This document shows positions 1 through 9,757 of a stretch of DNA of 64,000 nucleotides, piece by piece; within the stretch, counting starts at the first letter, position 1; the number at the start of each line of letters is the position of its first letter. The notes under the pieces were generated by a model. That model made no database searches and had not been told where the DNA came from. It saw nothing but the letters and a program-made list of their open reading frames with translations. The translations under genes were made by a program, and so were the position numbers. The DNA lies in NCBI RefSeq assembly GCF_003545765.1, contig NZ_QXIO01000001.1, positions 558,001 through 622,000 on the forward strand, given 5' to 3'. Source of the DNA: Colwellia sp. RSH04. GTDB lineage: Bacteria; Pseudomonadota; Gammaproteobacteria; Enterobacterales; Alteromonadaceae.

Positions 1-34
1 AAACAGAATGCACAAATATCGCCGCAACATCAGA

Positions 35-102
35 ACATGTGCAAGCTCAAGCATAGTTAGACTCAACTACATGCGCAAGCTCAAGCATAGTTAGACTCAA
101 CT
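35..102. repeat. 34-bp tandem duplication
   Basis: Positions 35-68 and 69-102 are two head-to-tail copies of a 34-bp unit that differ at one base (t/c at the sixth position). The core TCAAGCATAGTT of each copy recurs inverted at 249-260 (AACTATGCTTGA). The rest of 1-342 shows no convincing gene. Frames ending at the TAGs near 52-60 could be the tail of a gene lying upstream of the window, but too little is visible to say which. Confidence 0.75.
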
Positions 103-342
103 TTGGGTGCCTCATTAATCAACATTATCACTCAGTTAAAATCAGTGTTAACAATTATTCACAACGAGGCAACCGCCTCTATTATTGGCCAGTTTACTTA
201 ATTATTGCCACTGACTTACACTTATTATTGATTTATCAATCTGAAATCAACTATGCTTGATAGTTATAGTCTTGATATTAAGTAACTACTTCTTAACGAT
301 TTTCTATATTTGGGTAACTTAAATGATCAGGTAATACGATTT

Positions 343-2862
343 ATGAGCAGTGTAATAAGTCCACACTTAAAGCGGTTTGAAATACAGATACTAAGTTTGG
401 TTCCTTATGCTACTAACGATAGATTAGAGTATTTAATTAAAAAACTACTCCCTGAAGAAAACCCAAGCCATCACCTTGCCGTTAAAAATGAGATAAAAAA
501 ACTCGCGCAACAATCCACAAAGTCGATAGATTTACGCAAGCTCTTTAGCGACTGCCAAAAAATAGAACATAACAAAGTAACTCATTACCTAGATAAAGAA
601 GGTAAAGCGTTATTCCAAGAAAAAATGGCTGAGTATAATAATATATATACTATAGCTGCATACCATGAAGTAAGTGAAGATGCCCACTTAAGAGCATCAA
701 AAAAAAATAATGACTATAAAATCATACAGGGTGAAAAAGATAACGAAACCAACAATAAAAGTAACCCAAGCAGTAGTTTTTCAGACTTTAAAATAGATAA
801 GACTCAACCAAAACCATTAGTTAATAAAAACCGAATAACACAAGAAATGAAAAAACTTAACTCTTCTTGCAAGGTTTTTATTAATCCTATTATGGGCATG
901 ACCTCACAAGGTAAAAAAGAAGTAGGTATATCGGCAAGTATAGAAAAAATGACTAACCTGAAAGTGGTTATTCGAACTGACAATGAATTAACCGGGGTTA
1001 AAGCAAATAAAGTATACCTATGGTTATATGATCACCATGAAGAAATAGCCTTCGATGAAGAGCTTGAGCTTGGTTTTGAAATTATTGATAGCCAAGAATC
1101 TTCATTAAACAACTCGTTTGACTACTTGCTAAAGTTTTCCAGTCCGCTAACCGATAAGCAAATGCGCATATTATTTAGCCATTACCTGCGCCAGAAAAAA
1201 CTCGCTATAATAGGCCCAACTGAACGATTTATTACACCATTATTTGATTCAGTCACTTCAAAAGGGTATGAGCAACTTTACCTGAACAAAACACACGACA
1301 TTCCGTTGTTATGTTATCAAGATACTAACAGTTGGCACGCTAAAGTGGCCATGAAGACTTCTGGCAATGATGAGCTATGGCACTTTTTTAGCGATGATGA
1401 AAAACAATTTCACTTGCCCGTGCTGTTAGGAAACAAAGAAATTGTCAACGCATTAAATAAAAAAGAAACAATTGATAAGTATGCTTTTATTTTAAAGTCG
1501 GTTTATAAAGGTAGTGATCAATATTCACTTATTTGGCATGAAGAGTTGATGAGTGACTCAAGTGTCCAAGCTATATTTCAGCGTTATTTTCAGCCAAACT
1601 GCTTTAGAGTCATTAAAATATCCTCTTCATTTATAAACTCAGCTGAAGATGCCTATGTTCCATCAGCATTACCCTGTCATGTTCACCCTAAAATGGCGGT
1701 GTTAAATAGAGCTACACCCAAAGCAGCCTTAGATAAAATAAGTAATTGCGACCACATGCTTACCGTGTCAAACATAACCAGTTTATATGAAACCATTAAT
1801 AACCCGATTAATGATGAAGTTATAGAACTAGAAAAGCCACTTCCTGAACGCTATCAGCTTAGTGCAGTTAATAGTCTCAGCGAAACTGAAATAGTAACCG
1901 CAGAGGATAATGAGTCAAGATGTGAGGACCGCTTTATTTTATCGTTTTCAATGGCCATAACTCGAAGCAATAATGTGGTAACTCATATACCAGGAAAAAC
2001 TAAAAATGTGTCAGTACAAGGTTTATTAGTTAACCTTGAAAAAGAGGCGAAATTTAGGGCTGGTGAAGAAATAGAAATAGAATTAACCGTACCTTTTGCA
2101 GAGCAAGAACGTACTTTAAAAAAACAAAAATATATTGTTTTAGGTTACGATCAAAGTGGTGCAGTAAGATTACTCATTAATACGATAGAAAGTAAACATT
2201 TAGCTTGTAGGGCTATTCGTAAATATCTTTTTCAGCATATTGATTATTTAGAAACCTGTGGGCAACGAGGTAGTCGTATTTATGGTTTACAAAAAGCCAT
2301 GAGAAACATTTACGCACACAACCATTTTTCTATCCCTTTTTATTTAAAAGCAACAAAGCATCAGCAATATATCAATGCAGCTAGTTTTAGTGGTAATTCA
2401 GCATTGAAGCATCTTGTGTATAAAAACGAAAATAGTGAAGAAATTATTTTGAATTTATTAAGTAATGATAAATTTAGAACATCTTGTTTATCTATTATCG
2501 CTGCTCTTGCCTATAAAAACCTACCGGCTAGGGCTTTTTATATTTTGGTACTACCTAAAGGTAAAGATGAGAATGAAGAATTTTCATTTTGGTATCGAGA
2601 TCTATTGGTATTAAAAAAAGCAGCTCAATTAAAAGAATACACCAACAAAGTTTCAAAGCATGGTCAACCCGCTATTTTAAAAATTGAACTCAAAAAAAGT
2701 GATAAAGTTAAAAATATGTATTATCGCGATGAGATTGGTTACTTAAAAAACCTAGACAAAGATCTTGCTGATGAACTCCAAAGCCAACTAGAAAACACGA
2801 TAGGTATCGGAGAAGTGACTGATTTAACTGATATTGCTATCCAGATGATTAAGAGCATATAA
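343..2862 (+). CDS. Large PilZ-domain c-di-GMP-binding protein
   Basis: This is a cytoplasmic protein of about 839 residues with no signal peptide or membrane segment. A PilZ domain is recognisable near residues 520-640: an RxxxR motif (RCEDR, about 526-530) is followed by N-V-S-V-Q-G (about 555-560), matching the (D/N)xSxxG signature that contacts cyclic-di-GMP. The long N-terminal part resembles the PilZ-like N-domains of large Alteromonadales PilZ proteins; residues about 120-180 are low-complexity and Asn/Lys/Ser-rich. The frame opens at a TTG at 310, but the ATG at 343 has an AGG about 12 bases upstream and gives a more typical N-terminus (MSSVISPHLKRFE), so I chose 343. It precedes an EAL-HDOD gene on the same strand by 194 bp, consistent with a c-di-GMP output role. 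The downstream process is not evident. Confidence 0.8.
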   Translation: MSSVISPHLKRFEIQILSLVPYATNDRLEYLIKKLLPEENPSHHLAVKNEIKKLAQQSTKSIDLRKLFSDCQKIEHNKVTHYLDKEGKALFQEKMAEYNNIYTIAAYHEVSEDAHLRASKKNNDYKIIQGEKDNETNNKSNPSSSFSDFKIDKTQPKPLVNKNRITQEMKKLNSSCKVFINPIMGMTSQGKKEVGISASIEKMTNLKVVIRTDNELTGVKANKVYLWLYDHHEEIAFDEELELGFEIIDSQESSLNNSFDYLLKFSSPLTDKQMRILFSHYLRQKKLAIIGPTERFITPLFDSVTSKGYEQLYLNKTHDIPLLCYQDTNSWHAKVAMKTSGNDELWHFFSDDEKQFHLPVLLGNKEIVNALNKKETIDKYAFILKSVYKGSDQYSLIWHEELMSDSSVQAIFQRYFQPNCFRVIKISSSFINSAEDAYVPSALPCHVHPKMAVLNRATPKAALDKISNCDHMLTVSNITSLYETINNPINDEVIELEKPLPERYQLSAVNSLSETEIVTAEDNESRCEDRFILSFSMAITRSNNVVTHIPGKTKNVSVQGLLVNLEKEAKFRAGEEIEIELTVPFAEQERTLKKQKYIVLGYDQSGAVRLLINTIESKHLACRAIRKYLFQHIDYLETCGQRGSRIYGLQKAMRNIYAHNHFSIPFYLKATKHQQYINAASFSGNSALKHLVYKNENSEEIILNLLSNDKFRTSCLSIIAALAYKNLPARAFYILVLPKGKDENEEFSFWYRDLLVLKKAAQLKEYTNKVSKHGQPAILKIELKKSDKVKNMYYRDEIGYLKNLDKDLADELQSQLENTIGIGEVTDLTDIAIQMIKSI

Positions 2863-3056
2863 AATAAAAGCAACGATACCTTCTTACTAATAACTTTTAC
2901 TAATAACTTTCATTAAGAATTTGCACTAAGAAAAGGCTTTCTACTTTACAACGGTGGCTTGCCCATTCAACGTTTCCTCAAAAATGATACTCAAAATAAT
3001 TTAAAAACTTCATCTATACTGATGTAATACATGATCAAAAATAAAAAGAAATTTAT

Positions 3057-4253
3057 ATGTCATCAGAAGTATTATTCGCACGCCAACCAATATTAGATAA
3101 GCATAACAATTTACAAGGTTTTGAGTTACTTTATCGTGGAAACTTATCGTTAGAGTCTAACGCTAAAGAAGCAACACTTGATGTTATAGTAAATTGCTGT
3201 ACTGGCTTATTATCAGCAAGCAGTGATTTGACTGCTCCTTTATGGATAAACTTAGATAAAACTTTTATTACTTCTGATTTAGACATTCCAATTGCCCCCG
3301 AATTTGTAGTTTTAGAAATTTTAGAATCAGTTAGACCAACGCCTGACGTATTAAAGGTTATTTCGTCTCTACATCGTAAAGGTTACATTATTGCGCTTGA
3401 TGACTTCACTTTTGAAGAATATAACCATGCTTTTATGCCTTATGCTTCTATTATTAAGGTTGATGTATTAGAGGAAAATATTGATTCTATAAAAGAAAAA
3501 ATGTCACATTTCGACTTTACAGGAAAAACGTTACTTGCTGAAAAAGTTGAATCGAAAGAAGTTTTTGATACATGTAAAGCTATCGGTTTCGACCTATTCC
3601 AAGGGTATTACCTTGAAAAGCCATCTAGCATAAAGGGAAACAAGCTTAATGCAGGCAAGCAAACAATGCTTCATGTTGTTAACGAATTAAGCCAAGAAGA
3701 TATTTCAGTACAAGAGGTAACAGATTTAATCACAACCGATCCCATTTTAATTTTTAAAATTTTAAAAATGGTTAACAGCCCTATCTACCCTTCTAAACGA
3801 GAAATCACATCACTGAAAGAAGCCGTAATCAAACTTGGCATTGTCATTGTTAAACGGTGGGCAATAATATTTTCATTACTATCTGTTTCAAGTAAACCGA
3901 GTGAGTTATTTAGAACATTGTTAATTAGAGCAAAAATATGCGAATTACAAGCGCAAACATTAAACTCAGAAAATAAAGAGAACTACTTTCTTATCGGATT
4001 ACTATCAGGGTTAGATGCAATACTCGATATAGATACAGAAACTTTTATAAATCAAATGGAGCTATCAGAGCACATCAAGCAAGAGTTATTAAACACTAAT
4101 AAAAACAGCATTCTAAAAAGAGTTATTCAGTTTGAAAAAGGTCAATATGTTGAATCTAAAGAGCCACCTATTCAAACATTACGTGAACTAAATGAAGCAT
4201 ATTGGCAATCGGCTGCTTGGGTTGATGAATTAATGCAGCTAGTTAAAAATTAA
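3057..4253 (+). CDS. EAL-HDOD signalling protein (YuxH type)
   Basis: 398 residues. The N-terminal half is an EAL-like domain (about 1-200) beginning with FARQPILD and the degenerate signature ELLYRG where active enzymes have EAL. The later DDFGTGYSS block is reduced to LDDFTFEEY. The C-terminal half is an HDOD domain (about 205-390) with TDPILIFKILKMVNSP. This architecture is the YuxH/CdgJ-type family, whose EAL half usually lacks phosphodiesterase activity and acts as a regulatory scaffold for motility or signalling. Loss of the EAL glutamate context and the metal-binding loop suggests the same here. It is probably monocistronic or loosely coupled to the PilZ gene and converges on the metal-efflux operon. 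Confidence 0.85.
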   Translation: MSSEVLFARQPILDKHNNLQGFELLYRGNLSLESNAKEATLDVIVNCCTGLLSASSDLTAPLWINLDKTFITSDLDIPIAPEFVVLEILESVRPTPDVLKVISSLHRKGYIIALDDFTFEEYNHAFMPYASIIKVDVLEENIDSIKEKMSHFDFTGKTLLAEKVESKEVFDTCKAIGFDLFQGYYLEKPSSIKGNKLNAGKQTMLHVVNELSQEDISVQEVTDLITTDPILIFKILKMVNSPIYPSKREITSLKEAVIKLGIVIVKRWAIIFSLLSVSSKPSELFRTLLIRAKICELQAQTLNSENKENYFLIGLLSGLDAILDIDTETFINQMELSEHIKQELLNTNKNSILKRVIQFEKGQYVESKEPPIQTLRELNEAYWQSAAWVDELMQLVKN

Positions 4254-4342
4254 CAAAGAACTCTAGAAAATTAAAACTAGCTACAAGCTGATAAGCTGAC
4301 TTACTACATACCGACCATATTACACTTGAGTAAAGATCGATT

Positions 4343-7300
4343 TTATTTCTTTCTTAACTCCTTAATTTTGAATGTAGAAAACCAACTAAATAAAATAGGT
4401 AAGACAAAAAGTGTTAGCAATGTTGAAGTCAATAGCCCCCCGACGATTACGCTGGCTAATGGTCTTTGAATTTCAGCACCTACACCATTAGACATCAACA
4501 TAGGTATTAGACCAAGTGCAGAAGTTAAAGCTGTCATGAGCACAGGGCGTAAACGAGAAGTAGCGCCTTCAAAAACAGCTTGTGAAGTTTCAAGTCCTAC
4601 TTTTATCCGTTGATTGATACTCTCCACCATGACAACACCATTCAATACAGCAACACCAAATAAGGTAATAAAGCCAACGGAGCTTGGCACTGACAAGTAC
4701 TGTCCAGAGAAATATAAGGAGAACACACCACCAATAACAGCAAGTGGAACATTGACTAAAATGAGCATTGCTTGACCGACAGAACCAAAAGCAAAATAAA
4801 GCAACAATGCGATTAAAGCTAGAGACAATGGGACTACCTTTGCCAACCTATTGTGTGCACGTTGTTGGCTTTCAAATTGACCGCCAATAGCAACCGAGTA
4901 ACCTGCGGGTAACTCAACTTTTTCTGCAATTAACTGTTTTATATCGGCAACCACACTTCCCATGTCACGACCTTGAACATTGGCTTGAATGACGACTCGT
5001 CTTTGGACATCATCTCTTCTTATTTGTGGAGGTCCCGACTCAAATGTTACCGTTGCCACATCACCAAGACGAACCCAAGCGCCAGTTGGTGACAAAATTC
5101 GAATATCAGCTATCGCTTCTTTGCTATTACGATATTCCTCTTTTATTCGAACATAAATATCATACCGCTCATTACCATTAATTATTTGTCCTGCTTCAAC
5201 ACCGCCAATACCGTCTCGAACAATTTTCATAATGTCATTAACAGAAAATCCAAAACGTGAAAGCTCTTGCCTTTTAGGTGCAATAACTAATTGTGCTTCT
5301 CCCTCTATTTGCTCAAGCGCTACATCCTTTGCTCCCTCTACGCCTTTAATGACCGACTCAATTTCTTGACCTTTAACAGCAAGCACTTTAAGCTCTGGTC
5401 CAAAAAGCTTTATTGCTAATTGCGCTTTTACTCCTGAGAGCAATTCGTCAACTCGTGTTGCAATTGGCTGAGAGAAATTAAGTAGAAGGCCAGGAAATTC
5501 CTCTAAAGAACGTTCCATTTTATCTTGCAACTCAACTCTATTATTAGCACTTGTCCACTGAGAAACTGGCTTTAAACCAATATATATTTCTATATTGTTT
5601 ACCGGCTCAGGATCACCTCCTATTTCTGCTCGCCCTATTCGACTTAATGCATAGGTAACCTCGGGAAATGCCATCAATTTTTTTTCTAATATTGGTGCGA
5701 CAGACAATGCCGTTTCCAAACTGGAAGATGGTGCTAGTGTAGCCCTCAAGTTTATAGTGCCTTCTTCTAATTCAGGAACAAACTCTGTGCCAATTTGCGG
5801 GATAATTACAAATATTGAAACAACCAATACCATAGATACTGACACCACAGTTTTCGTGTGTTTAAGTGCTATTTTAAGACTCTTTTTGTAGCGTTTATCT
5901 AATGGTTTTAGTACAAAACTTTCCCTTTCTTTCATCTCTTTTTTAAACATAAAAGTTGCCAAAGCAGGTACTATAAATAATGCGACAAAAATAGCGGAAA
6001 CAACTGCTATAATAATACTGATTGCCATAGGCTGAAATAGTTTGGCTTCAACCCCTTCGAAACTAAACAAAGGCATGAACACGACTAAAATAATAGCAGC
6101 AGCAAAAAATACAGGGCGAGCAACTTCTTTACCAGCTTCTTTCAAACGCAATTCAATTTCGTGATCGTATGATTCAATTCGATGTAAATCTGTATCAGAA
6201 GTTTGATCCTGCTTTTTAACACTTTTAAAATACGTAGGCTCAGGGCGGTTTAAATGCTTAAACATATTTTCAACCATCACTACCGAGCCATCAACAAGCA
6301 TTCCTATCGCAACCGCAATGCCACCTAAAGACATTAAATTGGCAGATATCCCCCACCAAGCCATAATCATCAAAGCAATGCCAATCGATATTGGTATTGA
6401 TATCAACACCAGAAACGTTGCTCGTAAATTCATTAAGAAAAGTACTAAGACAATGCAGATAAAAATAAATGCTAGGGTAAGGGCGTCTATAACAGTACTT
6501 ACCGCTTTTTTAATCAAATCTGCTTGATCATAAAAAGGCTCAAAACGTACGCCTTTTGGCAATGCTTGCTCAATCAGTGGAATTCTTGCATTGATGCCAT
6601 CAATGGTGGCTTTAGTGTTTGATCCCATTCTTTTTAAAACAATACCAGAGACAACTTCCCCTAAGTTTTCTATTTCACCACCCTTGGTTTTCTTAGTCAT
6701 GGTGACTGCGCCTTGGCGAATATCACTGCCCAATTCAACGTTAGCGACATCTGAAATAGTTACCACGGTACCATCAACTGTTTTAACAGGTACTTGCTTA
6801 ATGTTACTAATGCCAGCTTCACCACTTTTAAACCAACCTGTGCCTCTGATAACTAACTGCTCTTGCCCTCGGTTTATAAACCAACCTCCAACATTAGCAT
6901 TATTACGATTAAGCGCTTGAACCACATCCTGTTGCGTCAGTTCATAAGACAATAATTTAGAAGGCTCAACATTCACTTGATATTGTTTAACATTCCCACC
7001 AAAAGATAAAACATCCGTTACCCCATCAACAGGCATAATCAACAACTTCACTATCCAATCATTTAAACTTCTTAATGCCATTGAATCGTAATTAGCGTCT
7101 TCGTCTGATATCAGCAAGTATTGAAAAACTTGCCCTAGCCCAGAAGTATTCGGTCCCATTTCAGGTGTACCGACACCATCAGGTATCAGCTCTTTTGCTG
7201 CTTGCAGTCTTTCAAATACGAGCTGTCTTGCAAAGTAGATATCAATGCCTTCTTTAAAAACAACCGTCACACCTGATAATCCAGTCTTGGAAATAGATCT

Positions 7301-7558
7301 TACTTGCTCCACATCGGGTAATGCATACATGACCGCTTCAATTGGATAAGTAATGAGTTGCTCAACTTCTTCGGCTGCCAGCCCTGGCGCTTCAGTATTC
7401 ACAGCAACTTGCACGTTAGTTACATCGGGAAACGCGTCTAAATTCAGTTTTGGAGTTAACATAATGGAACCGACAAGGGTTGCCATTAGCGCTATTAAAA
7501 TGAGAAGTCGGTTATTGATCGACCAATCAATTATTCTATTAAACATACCGACTCCCAT
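4343..7558 (-). CDS. Heavy-metal RND efflux permease (CusA/CzcA family)
   Basis: An inner-membrane, proton-driven RND pump of 1071 residues, the normal HME-RND length. Visible landmarks are the N-terminal membrane helix, the porter-domain start LDAFPDVTNVQV, the TM4 segment GGIAVAIGMLVDGSVVMVEN with the conserved Asp of the proton relay, and a C-terminal repeat of the fold. VDG in TM4 is characteristic of heavy-metal RND pumps rather than multidrug ones. The start ATG overlaps the stop of the adaptor gene by one base (TAATG), implying translational coupling; an internal ATG four codons later (MFNRIIDW) is an alternative start. The exported metal (Cu/Ag or Zn/Co/Cd) cannot be read from the sequence. 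No outer-membrane factor is encoded beside it. Confidence 0.93.
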   Translation of the reverse strand: MGVGMFNRIIDWSINNRLLILIALMATLVGSIMLTPKLNLDAFPDVTNVQVAVNTEAPGLAAEEVEQLITYPIEAVMYALPDVEQVRSISKTGLSGVTVVFKEGIDIYFARQLVFERLQAAKELIPDGVGTPEMGPNTSGLGQVFQYLLISDEDANYDSMALRSLNDWIVKLLIMPVDGVTDVLSFGGNVKQYQVNVEPSKLLSYELTQQDVVQALNRNNANVGGWFINRGQEQLVIRGTGWFKSGEAGISNIKQVPVKTVDGTVVTISDVANVELGSDIRQGAVTMTKKTKGGEIENLGEVVSGIVLKRMGSNTKATIDGINARIPLIEQALPKGVRFEPFYDQADLIKKAVSTVIDALTLAFIFICIVLVLFLMNLRATFLVLISIPISIGIALMIMAWWGISANLMSLGGIAVAIGMLVDGSVVMVENMFKHLNRPEPTYFKSVKKQDQTSDTDLHRIESYDHEIELRLKEAGKEVARPVFFAAAIILVVFMPLFSFEGVEAKLFQPMAISIIIAVVSAIFVALFIVPALATFMFKKEMKERESFVLKPLDKRYKKSLKIALKHTKTVVSVSMVLVVSIFVIIPQIGTEFVPELEEGTINLRATLAPSSSLETALSVAPILEKKLMAFPEVTYALSRIGRAEIGGDPEPVNNIEIYIGLKPVSQWTSANNRVELQDKMERSLEEFPGLLLNFSQPIATRVDELLSGVKAQLAIKLFGPELKVLAVKGQEIESVIKGVEGAKDVALEQIEGEAQLVIAPKRQELSRFGFSVNDIMKIVRDGIGGVEAGQIINGNERYDIYVRIKEEYRNSKEAIADIRILSPTGAWVRLGDVATVTFESGPPQIRRDDVQRRVVIQANVQGRDMGSVVADIKQLIAEKVELPAGYSVAIGGQFESQQRAHNRLAKVVPLSLALIALLLYFAFGSVGQAMLILVNVPLAVIGGVFSLYFSGQYLSVPSSVGFITLFGVAVLNGVVMVESINQRIKVGLETSQAVFEGATSRLRPVLMTALTSALGLIPMLMSNGVGAEIQRPLASVIVGGLLTSTLLTLFVLPILFSWFSTFKIKELRKK

Positions 7559-8709
7559 TAATGGTTATGCGGATCAAATCCGCCTTTAGCGATTTCTGAT
7601 GCGACAAAGAAAGCACCTTGAGTTACGACTCGTGTACCACTTTCGATACCATGTATTTCACGAAGATCACCTAGCGCTCTACCTAATTCAACGTCAACTG
7701 CGCTAAATTCACCGGGGTGATCTTCAACAAAAACAGTCCAATCTCCATCTGAACTTCTGATTAATGCTTCTTCAGGCACTGCGATGACTTTCTTTTGTGT
7801 AGTAAACTGAAAATTAACTTTAACAAACATCCCTGAATGCAAATTATCATCAACGTTTTCAACTGATAACCTGATGATTCGAGTTCTCGTTATAGGGTTT
7901 ATCGTGTGTGCTTCTTGAATAACTTTGGCTGAATAGCTTTGTCCGTTGAACTCAACCAGTGCAGGAGAATTAATAGCTAAGTTTAACTTTTTATTGGGTG
8001 CTACTTTCGCTTCCACCCACAAGTCTTCTTCATCTGCCAACAACATGATGGTATCACCCGCATCGATACGTTGACCTTGTAAGAAGTCATCTTGCAATAC
8101 AACACCTGCTCGCTGTGCAATTAACGAATATTGACCAAACGATGCCCTATCTTTATTATAAATACTCTTAATTGCTTCATCAGCCAAACCTAAAGCCAAT
8201 AACCTCCCATAGGCAGCGTTGAATGTTGTTTTTGCTTGTAATAAACGGCTTTCGCTAACCGTTTTATTATCTAATTTTTTTACACGCTGCCATTCTGTTG
8301 AGGCAATAAGATAGTCTGCTTGTGCTTGCACCATAGACTCACTGAATAACGTGACAAGCTTTTGACCTTTCACAACATACTCTCCTAATGCAGCATGACG
8401 GCTAATAACGACAGAATCAGTTCTAGGTGACACTAAATAGCTTTTATAACCATTCGCTTTTACCTCGCCTGGTGCATAAATCGTATTAAAGTGAATTTTA
8501 GGTGTAACTGGTTCAACCGTAATGTTAGCGAGTGATATTTTCTCAGCACTTAACGTTATACCTTTCTCATGATCTTCTTCAGAACTCTTATTTTCTGAAT
8601 GAACATCTCCTTGATGCTTTGTAATGTTTTCTTTAGACGGAACATTTTGAGTAAAAAAAAGAGCAACACTCAAAGACAGGATTACACCTGCATTTTTTAA
8701 TATATACAT
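7558..8709 (-). CDS. Heavy-metal RND periplasmic adaptor (CusB/CzcB family)
   Basis: A membrane-fusion protein of 383 residues linking the RND permease to an outer-membrane channel. It has an N-terminal signal or anchor helix (residues 5-22), then a His/Glu/Ser-rich stretch (about 30-50) that could bind metal. The barrel-lipoyl-hairpin order of the family follows (VSPRTDSVVISRHAALGEYVVKGQ..., a helical hairpin around 130-200, and RTRIIRLSVENVDDNLHSGMFVKV). The C-terminus ends in the metal-ligand-like DPHNH. The gene is second in a minus-strand operon, about 80 bp after a small His/Cys-rich exported protein and overlapping the permease by one base. Confidence 0.92.
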   Translation of the reverse strand: MYILKNAGVILSLSVALFFTQNVPSKENITKHQGDVHSENKSSEEDHEKGITLSAEKISLANITVEPVTPKIHFNTIYAPGEVKANGYKSYLVSPRTDSVVISRHAALGEYVVKGQKLVTLFSESMVQAQADYLIASTEWQRVKKLDNKTVSESRLLQAKTTFNAAYGRLLALGLADEAIKSIYNKDRASFGQYSLIAQRAGVVLQDDFLQGQRIDAGDTIMLLADEEDLWVEAKVAPNKKLNLAINSPALVEFNGQSYSAKVIQEAHTINPITRTRIIRLSVENVDDNLHSGMFVKVNFQFTTQKKVIAVPEEALIRSSDGDWTVFVEDHPGEFSAVDVELGRALGDLREIHGIESGTRVVTQGAFFVASEIAKGGFDPHNH

Positions 8710-8790
8710 ATGACTTCTTAAATTTTTTAATTAATAGACAAACCTTTTCATTCCAGTTAACTGAAATAAAAAGAATATAATGATAAAAAC

Positions 8791-9141
8791 TTAAGAAATG
8801 GGAGGGCGTAGAATTGCTTCAAAAAACTCTTTATATTGAATAAAGTCGTATGGGAATTCGTTTGCTGTGGGTAATTCATGGAGGTTAGGTATATCTTTAA
8901 TGAGAATCCAAGTTAAGTGACTGCCACTGCAATGGCCACAATGATGGCAATCATTAACATCATGCCCTTGGGCATCAACTAACCTTCCTGCTTCTGAACG
9001 GTCTAAATTATGATCATGCTTTACTTGAATATGCTCAACATCTATTTGATGGTTTTCATTTATTGCAGATGCTACAGCAGTTAACGATTGCAAAACAATC
9101 GATACAACAAGTAAAACTATTAAAGCAACTTTAGAAAACAA
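8791..9141 (-). CDS. Small His/Cys-rich exported protein of the metal-efflux operon
   Basis: First gene of the metal-efflux operon. The frame opens with a GTG at 9150, but that codon overlaps the purine-rich AGGTGG. A TTG at 9141 sits five bases after AGGTGG and gives a clean signal peptide (MFSKVALIVLLVVSIVL...ASA), so I chose it: about 116 residues. The mature part is short and rich in His and Asp, with a compact cluster CHHCGHCSGSH around residues 65-75 that looks like a soft-metal binding site. Small proteins of this sort (DUF2946-like) are often encoded beside Cus/Czc pumps; I recognise the context rather than a specific family. A periplasmic metal-scavenging or sensing role is inference. 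Confidence 0.65.
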   Translation of the reverse strand: MFSKVALIVLLVVSIVLQSLTAVASAINENHQIDVEHIQVKHDHNLDRSEAGRLVDAQGHDVNDCHHCGHCSGSHLTWILIKDIPNLHELPTANEFPYDFIQYKEFFEAILRPPIS

Positions 9142-9757
9142 ACAAACCACCTAAAATAAATACAACATTTCAAATATAACAAAACACAGTATTACATTCT
9201 ACCAACTATTACCCCTAACTTATTAGGTAACTACCATATACACCAATATTTTGGCCTTTATGAGTTACGGTGACGAGTCTATTACAATATCATCAAGCTG
9301 TGCAGTTAAGGCAAAACACTTAAATGATAAAAAAGCCCGAACATTTCTATTCAGGCTTTCGTGTTATAAGAGATTAGGCTTATTTAGGCGCAGCATAAAT
9401 TACATCATGTAGCCCATATAGCACTTAACTAAATCCGTTGAACTTTAATGAAAGTACATCATTAAAGTCATGGTCAGCGTTGAAAAAGATTTAGAACTAG
9501 AACAAGGGAAAATTCAATAATTGTTTCATTCTATAATTTATAATTACTTGAAATTATATAATATTAATTAATACTATAGGCAGTGGGTTACTGAAAAATA
9601 TCCACTGCAAGTTATCTAGCTCTGATTGACTTTACATGATAGTCAATGAAAGCAGCTGTGTATTTCATGGCTATATCGACACAGCAATTTCATAATGAAG
9701 ATAGAATTATTCTTACTTTTTTATACCTAAATAATTCTGTTCATAAAAAGGCACCGA
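9142..9757. other. 616-bp intergenic region between divergent units
   Basis: This region separates the minus-strand metal-efflux operon from the plus-strand hemerythrin gene and must hold both promoters. I see no gene in it. It contains a 90-bp copy of the groL tail and terminator (listed separately) and a perfect 9-bp inverted repeat with a 7-base loop at 9443-9467 (CTTTAATGA...TCATTAAAG). The stretch 9535-9570 is extremely AT-rich. Confidence 0.6.
9327..9416 (-). repeat. Copy of the groL 3' end and terminator
   Basis: These 90 bp match 16841-16930 at 84 of 90 positions by eye. The matching stretch holds the groL terminator hairpin, the spacer to the stop codon, and the last few groL codons read on the minus strand (ending M-M-stop). 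Similarity stops abruptly on both sides. It is a remnant of a second groL locus or a small transposed segment. The hairpin is still intact (GCCTGAATAG...GGGCTTTTTT on the minus strand), so it could terminate minus-strand transcripts. Confidence 0.85.

Noticed and set aside
6318-6920. Open frames on the plus strand inside the metal RND permease (69 and 109 codons)
   Set aside because: They are antisense to a full-length conserved transporter, have no ribosome-binding site and no protein-like composition.
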